A stretch of 49,873 nucleotides of DNA from Candidatus Nealsoniibacteriota bacterium (GCA_003555075.1 PWHW01000001.1:1-49873), one strand, 5' to 3'. Positions 35,051 to 45,885 are shown, numbered from the stretch's first letter. A program made the numbers and translations. The notes: generated by a model from the sequence alone, not told the origin.

Positions 35051-35494
35051 TCAATGTTTCATTTTTCTTTTTATTTCCCTGTCTATCTCTCTTTTTTTTA
35101 TAGCCTCTCTTTTGTCGTACTTTTTCTTTCCTTTTACTATTCCCAATTCCAGTTTCAAAAAATTTCCTTTAGTGTATATACTAAGAGGCACCAAGGTGAC
35201 TCCCCCTTCTTTCATTTTTCCGTAAAGACTGTCGAGCTCCTTCTTTTTTAAAAGCAATCTTCTTTCCTTTTTTGGATTATACTCTTCGGGGGTGTTCTTT
35301 GGTTGATAAGGAGCAATATTGGCGTTAACAAGGTATGCCTCTCCTTTTCTTATGGATACAAAAGCTCCGGAAAGTGAGATCTTACCGCTTCTTATTGATT
35401 TTACTTCTTTCCCGGAAAGCTCGATTCCCGCCTCTATTCTCTCAAGGATATGGTAATCGAAAAATGCTTTTTTGTTCTTGACCAGAACTGCCAT
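35051..35494 (-). CDS. smpB: SsrA-binding protein SmpB
   Basis: NKKAFFDYHILERIEAGIELSGKEVKSIRSGKISLSGAFVSIRKGEAYLVNANIAPY...RRLLLKKKEL...LVPLSIYTKGNFLKLELGIVKGKKKYDKREAIKKRE. Confidence 0.97.
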   Translation of the reverse strand: MAVLVKNKKAFFDYHILERIEAGIELSGKEVKSIRSGKISLSGAFVSIRKGEAYLVNANIAPYQPKNTPEEYNPKKERRLLLKKKELDSLYGKMKEGGVTLVPLSIYTKGNFLKLELGIVKGKKKYDKREAIKKREIDREIKRKMKH

Positions 35495-35579
35495 AATGGT
35501 TTCATTCTAACATAAATGGCAATTTTTCTTAACCCCCTCAAATGGACAAAAGAGGGTAATTAATGTAAAATAAACGAAT

Positions 35580-37217
35580 ATGAAAGAAAGATTGGAAAAA
35601 ATATTGGAAGAAGAACTGGGAATGGTTATAACCCTTGAAAGGCCCTTAAAAGAGCATGGGGATTATGCCTCCAATGTGGCTTTCTCTCTTGCAAAAAAAG
35701 AAAAGAAAAGCCCGAGGGAGATAGCGGAAAAATTGGAAAAGAGGGTAAGATCGGAGCTTTTCTCAAAAGTAGAAGCAAAAGACGGGTTTCTTAATTTTTT
35801 CCTCTCGGAAAAAGCTCTCAAAGAAGAACTTTTGACCGTGATAAATGAAAGGGAGGATTATAAAAGAGGAGGAGAAGGGGGTGTTATGGTAATTGACTAT
35901 TCTTCTCCCAATATTGCCAAGCCATTTGGGATAGGGCACCTCAGATCGACCATTATTGGTCAGTCCTTATATAATATTTATAGCTTTTTAGGATGGAGCG
36001 TTACCGGAATCAATCATCTCGGGGACTGGGGAACGCAATACGGAAAGCTTTTGTATCAGATAAAAAAAGAGAACAAAGATCCCGAAGAGCTTTCCGTGAA
36101 GGAATTGGAGGATCTTTATGTGAGGTTTCATAAAGACATGGAGAATGATCCTCGGTTGGAAGAAAAAGGAAGAGAGTGGTTCTTAAAACTTGAAAAAGGA
36201 GAGGAGGAAGCAAGAAGATTGTGGCAGATATGCAAAAGAAAAAGTCTTGAAGAGTTTGAAAAGATATATGAAGAATTGGAGGTGAGCATAGATCATACTT
36301 TAGGAGAAAGTTTTTATGAGGATAAGCTTCAAGACATAATAGAAGAAGCAAGAAAAAAGGGTGTGGCGAAAGAGAGCGAAGGAGCGCTTATTGTGGAGTT
36401 CAAAGATTTGCCGCCGGCAATGCTTTTAAAATCCGATGGGAGTACCACCTACTTCACAAGGGATCTTGCCGCTGTTAAGTATCGATTAGAAAGATTTTCT
36501 CCCGACAAAATGGTTTATGAAGTGGGGGCTGACCAAGTTTTGCATTTAAAGCAACTTTTTGAAGCGGCGGAGAAGCTCGGGTTGGCAAACAAAGAAAATT
36601 TCTTTCATGTAGCTCATGGAATGTTTCGATTAAAAGAGGGAAAGCTTTCTACAAGACGTGGAAGAACGGTGCATCTCGAAGATGTTCTTTCTCGCATTAA
36701 GGAAAAAGCGAGAGAAACGGTCAAGGACTCGCCTTCGTTGGAGGGTCTTTCCCCGGACAAGAAAGAGAGGGTTATAAGCAAGATAGCGGTGGGAGCCGTA
36801 AAGTACAATGACTTAAAGAGGCATTACAAGAGGAGCGTGGTCTTTGATTGGGATGAAATGCTTAGCTTGAAAGGAGATTCCGGCCCTTATTTACAATACA
36901 CATGTGTAAGATGCAAAAGTGTTCTTAAAAAGGGAGGGGAATATGATAAGGCAATAGATGAAGAATTCAACGAAAGAGAAAGGGAGTTGGTAAAGATGAT
37001 AGTTGCCTTCAGGGAAATCGTGGAAGCGGCGGGGAACAATTTTTCCCCCAACATTATTGCCGAATACACGCATAAACTAGCCAAGGAATTCAATTCCTTC
37101 TATGACGAGTACAAGATATCGGGGAATGACAAAAGGATGGCGATCACGGAAGGAGTTCTTGTGATAATCATGCAGTGCCTTTCTCTTTTGACCATCTCTG
37201 TTCCGGAAAAAATGTAG
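35580..37217 (+). CDS. argS: Arginyl-tRNA synthetase
   Basis: DYSSPNIAKPFGIGHLRSTIIGQSLYNIYSFLGW, NHLGDWGTQYGKLL, C-terminal DALR-type domain. Confidence 0.97.
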   Translation: MKERLEKILEEELGMVITLERPLKEHGDYASNVAFSLAKKEKKSPREIAEKLEKRVRSELFSKVEAKDGFLNFFLSEKALKEELLTVINEREDYKRGGEGGVMVIDYSSPNIAKPFGIGHLRSTIIGQSLYNIYSFLGWSVTGINHLGDWGTQYGKLLYQIKKENKDPEELSVKELEDLYVRFHKDMENDPRLEEKGREWFLKLEKGEEEARRLWQICKRKSLEEFEKIYEELEVSIDHTLGESFYEDKLQDIIEEARKKGVAKESEGALIVEFKDLPPAMLLKSDGSTTYFTRDLAAVKYRLERFSPDKMVYEVGADQVLHLKQLFEAAEKLGLANKENFFHVAHGMFRLKEGKLSTRRGRTVHLEDVLSRIKEKARETVKDSPSLEGLSPDKKERVISKIAVGAVKYNDLKRHYKRSVVFDWDEMLSLKGDSGPYLQYTCVRCKSVLKKGGEYDKAIDEEFNERERELVKMIVAFREIVEAAGNNFSPNIIAEYTHKLAKEFNSFYDEYKISGNDKRMAITEGVLVIIMQCLSLLTISVPEKM

Positions 37218-37225
37218 AAAGGAGT

Positions 37226-37813
37226 ATGGATAAAAAGAGGCTAAAAAATACATATTTTTTATTAAGGCACGGGAGTACCAGTTATCAAGATCAAGGAAAA
37301 GGAAAGATCTATCCCCGGGATAGTGTTAATGATATTCCTTTGTCCGAGAGAGGAAGAAGAGAAGTGCGAGAATCGGCGAAGGAGATCAAGAATCACAAGA
37401 TAGATCTCATTTATACATCTGATTTTTTGAGAACAAGACAGACAGCGAGTATAGTACAAAAAGAGTTGGGATTACGGGAAGCGCTTTATGACAAAAGACT
37501 TAGAGACATGGATCTGGGTGTTTATCATGGAAAGAAAAAGAAAGCTTTTTACTCCGATTTTCCCATAGAAGAGAGCGTGTTCTTCAAAGCACCGTCCCAA
37601 GGAGAGAGTTATGCGGATGTAATGCACAGAGTGAAGAATTTTCTTTTTGAAATGGAAGAAGAAAACGAAAAGAAGAGAATTCTTGTCGTTAGTCACGGAG
37701 ACACCTTGCTTCTTTTGGAGTGTTACTTAAAAGGTCTCGAAAAAAAAGATTTTATGAGCAAAAAAGAAGAAGGATCCGGAATGAGGCCTGCCGAATTTCG
37801 GAGAATCAACTGA
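37226..37813 (+). CDS. Histidine phosphatase (phosphoglycerate mutase-like)
   Basis: YFLLRHGSTSYQ ... LSERGRREVRESA ... IYTSDFLRTRQTA ... ILVVSHGDTLLLL. Confidence 0.9.
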   Translation: MDKKRLKNTYFLLRHGSTSYQDQGKGKIYPRDSVNDIPLSERGRREVRESAKEIKNHKIDLIYTSDFLRTRQTASIVQKELGLREALYDKRLRDMDLGVYHGKKKKAFYSDFPIEESVFFKAPSQGESYADVMHRVKNFLFEMEEENEKKRILVVSHGDTLLLLECYLKGLEKKDFMSKKEEGSGMRPAEFRRIN

Positions 37814-37895
37814 CTTTCCTGCCTATATTTGCGGATAGTTGCATTAGGTGATATATATTCAGTCAAATAAAAAATTCATTAATATAAGATCAGTC

Positions 37896-40733
37896 ATGAG
37901 TTTATCAAAAATAGAAGAGGAGGTCTTGGAATTTTGGGAAAAGGAGAATATTTTCAAAAAGTCCATAGAGAGGAGAAAGGATTCTCCCGTTTTTACTTTT
38001 TTTGACGGTCCTCCTTTTGCTTCCGGAAGTCCTCATTACGGACATGTTCTCGCCAGCTCCATCAAGGATACGGTGCTGCGCTATAAAACAATGAGGGGTT
38101 ATAAGGTCCCAAGAAGGCTTGGGTGGGATTGCCATGGTCTCCCCGTGGAGAATCTCATAGAAAAACAGTTGAACATAAGTACTAAAAAAGAAATAGAAGA
38201 GATGGGAATCTTAAGATTTAACGAGGCTTGCCGTAACAATGTATTCAATTGCGTGGATGAATGGAAGAGCACCTTAAGAAGAGTGGGAAGATGGGCGGAT
38301 TACGGAAATGATTATGCGACAATGAACAATGATTACATAGAATCGGTTTGGTGGGTACTGAGAACGCTTTGGGATGAAAACCTCATTTATAAGGATCATA
38401 GAGTTACTCCTTATTGTTGTCGTTGCGGAACTCCTGTTTCCAATTTTGAAGTGAATTTAGGATATGAGGAGGTTGAGAATCCTTCCATATTTGTTCGCTT
38501 TAAAATAGAAAAAGGACGATTCAAAGGTGCCTCACTTCTTGCATGGACCACTACTCCTTGGACTCTTGTTTCTAATGTGGCTCTAGTGGTGAATCCTGAA
38601 GTAACCTATGTACTTGCAGAAGAAGAAGGAGAAAAGCTTATTCTTGCAAAGGATAGGGTTTCTGTTCTAAGCGGTCCCAAGATAATTGAAGAAATGAAAG
38701 GAAAAGAGCTTGAAGGAACGGATTATGAGCCGCCCTTCAATTACATTACCAAGGAAGCTCCCAAAGGGGTAGAAAATGCTTTTAAGGTTTATTCGGGCGA
38801 TTTTGTTGGCACGCAAGAAGGCACGGGTGTAGTTCATACTGCAGTAATGTACGGAGAGGATGACTTTGAGATAGGGAAGAAAAAAGGACTCCCCTTCTTT
38901 CATGCGGTGGATGAAACAGGTAGGTTTTCTTTGGGAAAATGGAAAGGAAAGGGAGTAAAAGAAACGGAAGAAGAAATAATGGATGAACTTGAGAAAAAGA
39001 ACGTGCTAAAGAAAAAAGAAAGGATCACTCACAGTTATCCGTTTTGTTGGAGATGTGATACTCCCCTTCTTTATTATGCGTTGCAAACTTGGTATGTGAG
39101 AGTTACAAGAATAAAGGATAAGATGCTTGAGAACAATGAGAAGATATTCTGGAGGCCTGATCATATAAAAAGAGGAAGATTCGGGAAGTGGCTGGAGGGA
39201 GCTCGAGATTGGGCTTTTTCAAGGAACAGGTTTTGGGGTGCTCCCATTCCTATCTGGGAGTGCGAGGAATGTGAAAATGTAAGGTGCGTAGGGAGTAAAA
39301 AAGAACTTGGAAAGGAATTAAAAGATCTTCACAGGCCCTATATTGATGAGATTATTTTTGAATGCGAGAAATGCGGAGGAAAAATGAAAAGAGTTGAGGA
39401 GGTTTTTGATTGCTGGTTTGAATCGGGATCCATGCCTTATGCGCAATGGCATTATCCTTTTGAGAACAAGGATTATGTAGAAAAAACTTTTCCGGCGGAT
39501 TTTATAGCGGAAGGAGTAGATCAGACTCGCGGTTGGTTTTACACTCTCCATGTTCTGGCAACAGCTCTTACCAAGAGCGGTACTGGGCTTGGAAGAGATA
39601 AGCCCGCTTTCAGAAATGCTGTAGTCAACGGTTTTATTTTTGATGACAAAGGAAAGAAACTTTCAAAGAAACTGGGTAACTATCCTGACATGGGTGATAT
39701 TTTTTCTCGCTACGGGGCGGACTCTTTGAGATTCTTTCTTCTCTCCTCTACTCCTATCGGAGAAGATTATCGTTTTTCCGAGGAGAAAGTTAAAGAGGTT
39801 TATACAAGAGTTATATCAACCTTTTATCACTCCTTTTCTTTCTTTGAGACCTATTGCAAAAAAGAAGAAAAGAAGGGAAAACCTTCCTCTTTCTTGAATA
39901 AATGGATCGTGGCCAGAGTTAATGAAGCAAACGAAAATGTAGTGGAAAGAATGGAAGAATATGATCTTACAAGAGCGTCAAGAGAAATTGATGCTTTCAT
40001 AAACGATCTTTCAAATTGGTATATAAGGCGTAGCAGAGATGTTATAAAAGACGGTGATAGGGAGTCTTTGGCCATATTACGATCCGTGCTTCTTTCTCTT
40101 TCCAAGATGATAGCCCCCTTTACTCCCTTTATTTCCGAATATGCTTATAGAAGGCTTGCGGAAAATCTTTCTTCTGTTCACCTTGAGGACTTCCCTTGTC
40201 CGGATAAAAAGCTTATTGACAAAAATATTCTAATTGATATGAAAAAAGCAAGGGAAATATCTTCTTTGGGATTAAAAAGCCGGGCGGATGCAGGAATAAA
40301 AGTAAGGCAACCTCTTTCTCTTTTGAAAATTTCCTCCTCTCGTTTTCCTTCGATAAAGAACAAAGAGGAGGTGATGAATCTAGTAAAAGAAGAGGTGAAT
40401 GTGAAGGAGGTGCGCTTTGACAAGGATCTTAAGGAAGAAGTAGAGCTTGATACGAACATCTCTCCCGAGTTAAAAGAAGAAGGAATGATAAGAGAGATAA
40501 CGAGAATGGTCCAGAATTTAAGGAAAAAAGGAGGGCTTGTGCTTGATGACGAGATAATTCTATTCTATGAGGGAGATGACTTTGAAAGAATGTTCTCAAA
40601 ATGGAGCGACTACTTGAAAGAAGAAGTTACAGCGAAAAGAATAGAAAAAGGGTCTTCAAAAAATACTCTTTCCAGAAAGGAGATGGAGTTGGAAGGAAAG
40701 AGGCTTGTTCTTGAAATAGAGAGATCCTCTTAA
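37896..40733 (+). CDS. ileS: Isoleucyl-tRNA synthetase
   Basis: FFDGPPFASGSPHYGHVLASSIKDTVLRYKTMRGYKVPRRLGWDCHGLPVE, WTTTPWTL, DDKGKKLSKKLGNYPD (KMSKS variant KLSKK). Confidence 0.96.
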   Translation: MSLSKIEEEVLEFWEKENIFKKSIERRKDSPVFTFFDGPPFASGSPHYGHVLASSIKDTVLRYKTMRGYKVPRRLGWDCHGLPVENLIEKQLNISTKKEIEEMGILRFNEACRNNVFNCVDEWKSTLRRVGRWADYGNDYATMNNDYIESVWWVLRTLWDENLIYKDHRVTPYCCRCGTPVSNFEVNLGYEEVENPSIFVRFKIEKGRFKGASLLAWTTTPWTLVSNVALVVNPEVTYVLAEEEGEKLILAKDRVSVLSGPKIIEEMKGKELEGTDYEPPFNYITKEAPKGVENAFKVYSGDFVGTQEGTGVVHTAVMYGEDDFEIGKKKGLPFFHAVDETGRFSLGKWKGKGVKETEEEIMDELEKKNVLKKKERITHSYPFCWRCDTPLLYYALQTWYVRVTRIKDKMLENNEKIFWRPDHIKRGRFGKWLEGARDWAFSRNRFWGAPIPIWECEECENVRCVGSKKELGKELKDLHRPYIDEIIFECEKCGGKMKRVEEVFDCWFESGSMPYAQWHYPFENKDYVEKTFPADFIAEGVDQTRGWFYTLHVLATALTKSGTGLGRDKPAFRNAVVNGFIFDDKGKKLSKKLGNYPDMGDIFSRYGADSLRFFLLSSTPIGEDYRFSEEKVKEVYTRVISTFYHSFSFFETYCKKEEKKGKPSSFLNKWIVARVNEANENVVERMEEYDLTRASREIDAFINDLSNWYIRRSRDVIKDGDRESLAILRSVLLSLSKMIAPFTPFISEYAYRRLAENLSSVHLEDFPCPDKKLIDKNILIDMKKAREISSLGLKSRADAGIKVRQPLSLLKISSSRFPSIKNKEEVMNLVKEEVNVKEVRFDKDLKEEVELDTNISPELKEEGMIREITRMVQNLRKKGGLVLDDEIILFYEGDDFERMFSKWSDYLKEEVTAKRIEKGSSKNTLSRKEMELEGKRLVLEIERSS

Positions 40734-40774
40734 ATTGGTGCCATGACTCGGTACTTTCACTTAAAAATAGTAAA

Positions 40775-41491
40775 ATGTTCACTCATCACCGTGCCAGAGG
40801 AATAATCTTGAGTGCCAGAGAGAAAAGAGATTCCGATATAATTTTTACTATTTTTACGGAGGATATTGGAAAGCTGGAGGTCATAGGAAGATCGATAAGA
40901 AAAGGAGGCTCGAAGCTTGCAATGGGAATGTCTCTTTTTTCTTTTGTAGAAATCGGGTTTGTTGAAGGGAGAACTTGTAATACTCTTACAGATGCGGTGC
41001 CGATTCGCGACTTCAGGGAAGCAAAAAAGGATCTTGGTAAGCTATCTCTTTTGTATCGTGTATCCGAAATAACCCTCTTGCTTGTACATGGCCAAGAAAA
41101 GGATGAGAGAATTTTTTCTCTTTTGCTTTCAAGTATGGAAAAGATAAATGAGCTTTCGCTTTCGCGAAGAGAACTCAAGCTTTTTCTTTGTTTCTTTTCT
41201 TTTCACCTTCTTTATTTTTTAGGTTACAGGATGTATACTAAAAAATGCGTGTTTTGCAAGGGAAGAATAAAGGGAGATTGCTATTTCAACCCCAAAGAAG
41301 GAGGGGTGGCTTGCAAAAGATGTTTTAAGAGAAAACCTTCGGGAATTTATCTTGAAGATGTGAGTTCATTGAACTCCTTTTTCAAGTCCGATGTTAGTGA
41401 GATCTTAAGTGAGAACCCTGCTGTCTTCCTGAAGGTTCTCGATAATTATCTTTCCTTTATACCGGAAGCAAAGGGAAAGAGGTTTGTATAA
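40775..41491 (+). CDS. recO: DNA repair protein RecO
   Basis: RGIILSAREKRDSDIIFTIFTEDIGKLEVIGRSIRKGGSKLAMGMSLFSFVEI; zinc-finger-like CVFCKGRIKGDCYFNPKEGGVACKRC. Confidence 0.88.
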   Translation: MFTHHRARGIILSAREKRDSDIIFTIFTEDIGKLEVIGRSIRKGGSKLAMGMSLFSFVEIGFVEGRTCNTLTDAVPIRDFREAKKDLGKLSLLYRVSEITLLLVHGQEKDERIFSLLLSSMEKINELSLSRRELKLFLCFFSFHLLYFLGYRMYTKKCVFCKGRIKGDCYFNPKEGGVACKRCFKRKPSGIYLEDVSSLNSFFKSDVSEILSENPAVFLKVLDNYLSFIPEAKGKRFV

Positions 41492-41510
41492 TATTCATCT
41501 TCATGAAAAC

Positions 41511-43157
41511 ATGTCCGATCAAAAAAAACTAAAAAAAATAATTCTTTTTCTCATTGCACTTATTATTGTTACGGGAGCAGTGGGTTATGTTTACTACCAG
41601 AGGAATATCTTTGGTGATGACAGGTTGAGATTTGAAATAGAGGCTTCCGAGGAGGTGGAGGCGGGAGAAGTGATGGAATATACTTTACGCTACAGAAATA
41701 ATAGTGATATTCGTCTCGAGAATGTGAATCTTATTTTTGAATATCCTCAAAATATGGAACCGATGGACGAAGAAGAAGATGAAGATATTGTAAGAAGAGG
41801 AGAGGGCAGAAGAGAAGTAAAAATAGGAGAGCTCAATCCGGGAGAAGAAAGAACAACAATCTTTCACGGACGTCCCTTTGGAAAGAAAGGTGATTCTTTG
41901 AGAGCTCAGGCGGAGATCAGGTATATTCCCAAGAATCTGACTGCGAGGTACAGTGCCGACAGAGAGCATATGGCAAAAATAAATCGGGTTCCGATAGACC
42001 TTTCTTTTGAGATCCCATCCACAGTGGATCCCAGCAAGGAGGAAGGTATCAGGCTCAGATTTTCTTCCGAGATAGAGCTTCCTATAAGCGATCTGGAGAT
42101 AAGATTGGATTATCCGGAAGGGTTTGATTTTGTGAGAAGCACTCCCGAGACCGATGCAGAAGATAATGACACTTGGTCCTGGTCTATGTTGAACGAAGGA
42201 GAGGATGGTACAATCGATATAGAAGGGGTTTTAAGGGGAGAACCCGGAGATGGGAAAGTATTCAGCGCTGTTTTGGGGATATGGAGGAATGAAAGATTTA
42301 TTCCTTTAACGGAAACAAGTAGAGGAACCTCTCTTTCAGAGAGTGACCTTATTGTGGACATTCAAGTAAATGGCGATATTGATTATATAGCTTCTCCCGG
42401 AGAGTTGTTGCATTATGAGGTGTTTATAAGAAATGTGGGAGAGAAGACTTTGGAGGACCTCTTTTTGCTTGTTGATCTGGACAGAAATACTCTTAATCTG
42501 GAGAGAGTAGAGCCGGTAGATGGCAGATTCCAAGAAGAAAGAGGTGTTATCATATGGAGCCATGCCTTTGATTCCGGTTTCCATTCCCTAAAGGAAGGTG
42601 AAGAGGAAAGAGTTGAGTTTTGGGCGGAGGTAAAAGAAAGGGATCTTCCTTATGAACCGGAAATAGATGTAAAGGCTTCTATAGAGAGAGCAAGAAAAGA
42701 GATTGCCACCAAGGTGGGTACCATTCTCTTAGTGGACGCAGAGCTTCTTCGAGAAGACTCTCCTTTTGAAGAATCAGGACCTTTTCCTTTTGAAGTAGAG
42801 GAAAAGTCCAGTTATACGGTAAAGTGGGAAATAGAAAGTTCATTCAATGATTTTCGTAACGTAGCAATAAAGACTACCCTTCCGGAGGATGCCAGGGTTA
42901 CCGGGGAGAAGTACCCGACAGAAGCCTCTCTTTCCTTCGATTCGGATACTGGAGAAGTTAAGATTGAAAAGGATCATTTCTCCGCGGGAGTGGGAGAAGA
43001 GGTGTTCTTAGAGGTTGAGATAGAGCCTCGAGAGGAGCTTATGGAAGGTGATGTGCTTGTTGGGGAAACCAGCATATCCGGAGAAGATAGGCACACGGGG
43101 GAAAGAAGGACGGTCAGCGTAGAAGAGCTCACTCTAAAAGATCTACTTGAAAAGTAA
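41511..43157 (+). CDS. Membrane-anchored extracellular protein with DUF11/Ig-like repeats
   Basis: N-terminal TM KIILFLIALIIVTGAVGYVYY then repeats such as EVEAGEVMEYTLRYRNNSDIRLENVNLIFEYPQ and YIASPGELLHYEVFIRNVGEKTLEDLFLLVDL. Confidence 0.6.
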   Translation: MSDQKKLKKIILFLIALIIVTGAVGYVYYQRNIFGDDRLRFEIEASEEVEAGEVMEYTLRYRNNSDIRLENVNLIFEYPQNMEPMDEEEDEDIVRRGEGRREVKIGELNPGEERTTIFHGRPFGKKGDSLRAQAEIRYIPKNLTARYSADREHMAKINRVPIDLSFEIPSTVDPSKEEGIRLRFSSEIELPISDLEIRLDYPEGFDFVRSTPETDAEDNDTWSWSMLNEGEDGTIDIEGVLRGEPGDGKVFSAVLGIWRNERFIPLTETSRGTSLSESDLIVDIQVNGDIDYIASPGELLHYEVFIRNVGEKTLEDLFLLVDLDRNTLNLERVEPVDGRFQEERGVIIWSHAFDSGFHSLKEGEEERVEFWAEVKERDLPYEPEIDVKASIERARKEIATKVGTILLVDAELLREDSPFEESGPFPFEVEEKSSYTVKWEIESSFNDFRNVAIKTTLPEDARVTGEKYPTEASLSFDSDTGEVKIEKDHFSAGVGEEVFLEVEIEPREELMEGDVLVGETSISGEDRHTGERRTVSVEELTLKDLLEK

Positions 43158-43180
43158 AAATAAGATAAAAGTTTTCTTTT

Positions 43181-44602
43181 ATGACCGATAAAATGCAAAG
43201 AATAATATCTTTCTGTAAAGAAAAAGGATTTGTTTACCCGAACTCTCTTATTTATGGAGGTATGGCGAACTCATGGGACTACGGACCTTTGGGAATAGAG
43301 CTCATAGAGAATATAAAAAGAACTTGGTGGGACAGATTTGTCAGGGGAAGAACGGATATGGTCGGTATTTCCAGTGCTCTTATCATGAATCCTAAAGTAT
43401 GGGAGGCTTCGGGTCATACTTCCGGTTTTTGCGACCCTTTGGTGGAATGCAAGAGTTGTCATGCTCGCCATAGGGCGGATCATCTTGTTTCCGAATCGGA
43501 TTGGAAAAAGATGGAGGTGGAAATGGAGAAGGAGGATGACAAAGAGGGGTTTGTGAATAAGAACCTTCCTTCTTGCCCCAATTGTGAAAAGAAGGATTAT
43601 ACTGCTCCTCGAAACTTCAACCTGATGTTTAAGACTTTTGTGGGGCCCGTTGAGAATGACGCTTCCGTTGCTTATCTTAGACCGGAAACTGCGCAAGGGA
43701 TGTTCGTTAATTTTTCAAATGTTCTCTCTTCTACGAGAAGAACTCTTCCTTTCGGTATTGCGCAGATAGGGAAGGCGTTTCGTAACGAGATAACTCCCAA
43801 GAATTATATTTTCCGCACAAGAGAATTTGAGCAGATGGAAATAGAGTATTTCATTGAAAAACCTGAAAAGGAAGAGGATTGGCAAGAACATTTTGAATAT
43901 TGGCGCGAAGAGATGCGTTCCTGGCTTGACCTATTGGGAATAGATAGAAAAAATATAAAAGAGAATGACATACCAAGGGAAGAACTGGCTCATTATTCAA
44001 AGAAAACAGTGGATTTCGAGTACCATTACCCTTTTGGTGTAAAAGAGCTTTACGGGCTTGCTTATCGCACTGATTACGATCTAAAGAATCACGAGAAAAT
44101 GAGCGGAGAGAATATGAAATATCGAGACCCGAAAACGGGCGAAGAGTATTGGCCTCATGTTATAGAACCTACTTTTGGAGTAGAAAGAACTCTTCTTGCC
44201 GTAATAACAGAGCATTATGACGAAGAAGATTTGGGAGATGGTGATAAAAGGACGGTCTTGCGCCTTCCCTTCTTCCTTTCTCCGGTCAAAGCAGCTGTTC
44301 TTCCTCTCTTAAAGAACAAGAGTGAACTCACCAAGAAGGCCGGAGAAATATTTGAAGAGCTTTCTTGCGATATTGCTTGTCATTATGATGAAAGCGGTTC
44401 CATCGGAAAGCGATACCGCAGACAGGATGAGATAGGAACCCCGGTCTGTATAACCATAGACCATGACACTATCAAGGATGATACAGTTACCTTAAGAGAG
44501 AGGGATAGCATGAAACAGGTCAGAATAGAGAAAAGCAGATTAAAGGAGGTGTTGAAGGATGTTGTGAAAGGTGACACTTCTTTGTTCCGACAAGATGCTT
44601 AA
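43181..44602 (+). CDS. glyS: Glycyl-tRNA synthetase (alpha2 class II type)
   Basis: FVYPNSLIYGGMANSWDYGPLGIELIENIKRTWW, YLRPETAQGMFVNFSNVLSSTRRTLPFGIAQIGKAFRNEITPKNYIFRTREFEQMEIEYF. Confidence 0.97.
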   Translation: MTDKMQRIISFCKEKGFVYPNSLIYGGMANSWDYGPLGIELIENIKRTWWDRFVRGRTDMVGISSALIMNPKVWEASGHTSGFCDPLVECKSCHARHRADHLVSESDWKKMEVEMEKEDDKEGFVNKNLPSCPNCEKKDYTAPRNFNLMFKTFVGPVENDASVAYLRPETAQGMFVNFSNVLSSTRRTLPFGIAQIGKAFRNEITPKNYIFRTREFEQMEIEYFIEKPEKEEDWQEHFEYWREEMRSWLDLLGIDRKNIKENDIPREELAHYSKKTVDFEYHYPFGVKELYGLAYRTDYDLKNHEKMSGENMKYRDPKTGEEYWPHVIEPTFGVERTLLAVITEHYDEEDLGDGDKRTVLRLPFFLSPVKAAVLPLLKNKSELTKKAGEIFEELSCDIACHYDESGSIGKRYRRQDEIGTPVCITIDHDTIKDDTVTLRERDSMKQVRIEKSRLKEVLKDVVKGDTSLFRQDA

Positions 44603-44622
44603 AGTTTTTATTTGGTCTTCCC

Positions 44623-45885
44623 ATGAAAAAGAAAATTTTGGAAAACGGACTTAGGGTTGTCACCATACCTCTTAAGAACACCAAAGTCGCAACGGTTTTT
44701 GTTCTGGTGAAAACAGGGTCAAAGCACGAGGAAAAAGATATTTCCGGAATATCCCACTTCTTGGAGCATATGCTCTTTAAGGGAACAAAGAGAAGGCCAA
44801 GCCCCCTAAAGATTGCGGAGGACCTGGATAAAGTGGGAGGTCTTTATAATGCATTTACCGGAGAAGAGTATACCGGTTATTATGCAAAAGTTAATGCCTC
44901 CAAGATGGGCCTTGCTGTTGATTGGGTCTCTGATATTTATCTCAACTCCTCTTTACCAAAGAATGAAGTGGAGAAAGAAAAAGGAGTTATAAAGGAAGAG
45001 ATAAACATGCGTTTTGACAATCCTATGTCCCATTGTCAACTTTTGTTCAATAAGCTCCTTTACGGCGAGCAACCTGCAGGAAGAGATATAGCAGGAACCA
45101 AGGAGACGGTTTCCTCCATGGACCGAAAAGATCTTCTTTCCTATATGGATTCCCAATATGTATCCGAAAGTACAGTGGTGGTTGTCGCCGGAAACATAAA
45201 AGAGAAGGAGGCAAGAGAAGAAGTTGAAAGGGCTTTCTCGGGAATAAAAAAGGGCAAGGCAAAAGAATCTTTTCCGGTGATCGAAAAGCAAAAAGAGCCG
45301 AAGGTGTTGAATTTTAAAAAGAGTACGGATCAAACCCACATGGCATTGGGAGTGAGAGGGTTTGGGATATTTCATCCTCATCGATACACCCAAGAAGTAA
45401 TTGCCGCGGTGCTCGGAGGAATGATGAGTTCTCGTCTCTTCATCAAAATAAGAGATAAGATGGGACTTGCTTATTACATAAGGACCACTGCAGAGGATAA
45501 TCCCGACACGGGGTTCTTGGTCACTCAAGCGGGAGTTGACAATGAAAAGGCCAAAAGTGCAGTGGAGGCAATACTGGAAGAGTACCGAAGGATCAGGGAT
45601 AGGAAGGTTTCAGCAGAAGAGCTAAAAAAAGCAAAAGAACACTTAAAAGGAAAGACGGCCATTCTTTTGGAATCTTCCGATGCACTTGCCTATTTCCATG
45701 GAACAAGCGAGATCCTCGAGGGCAGGAGTTATAAACTGGAAGATATATTCGCTCTTATTGATGAAGTTACTGCGGAGGACGTAAAAAAAGCAAGTTTTGA
45801 AATGTTTAATCCGGAGAAATTGAATCTTTCTTTAGTGGGACCTCATAACAAAAAAGAGTTTGAGGAAATATTGAATAATTTTTAA
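44623..45885 (+). CDS. M16 family zinc metallopeptidase (insulinase/processing peptidase-like)
   Basis: HFLEHMLFKGT (HxxEH), NAFTGEEYTGYYAKV, EEINMRFDNP, C-terminal VLGGMMSSRLFIKIRDKMGLAYYIRT. Confidence 0.94.
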   Translation: MKKKILENGLRVVTIPLKNTKVATVFVLVKTGSKHEEKDISGISHFLEHMLFKGTKRRPSPLKIAEDLDKVGGLYNAFTGEEYTGYYAKVNASKMGLAVDWVSDIYLNSSLPKNEVEKEKGVIKEEINMRFDNPMSHCQLLFNKLLYGEQPAGRDIAGTKETVSSMDRKDLLSYMDSQYVSESTVVVVAGNIKEKEAREEVERAFSGIKKGKAKESFPVIEKQKEPKVLNFKKSTDQTHMALGVRGFGIFHPHRYTQEVIAAVLGGMMSSRLFIKIRDKMGLAYYIRTTAEDNPDTGFLVTQAGVDNEKAKSAVEAILEEYRRIRDRKVSAEELKKAKEHLKGKTAILLESSDALAYFHGTSEILEGRSYKLEDIFALIDEVTAEDVKKASFEMFNPEKLNLSLVGPHNKKEFEEILNNF

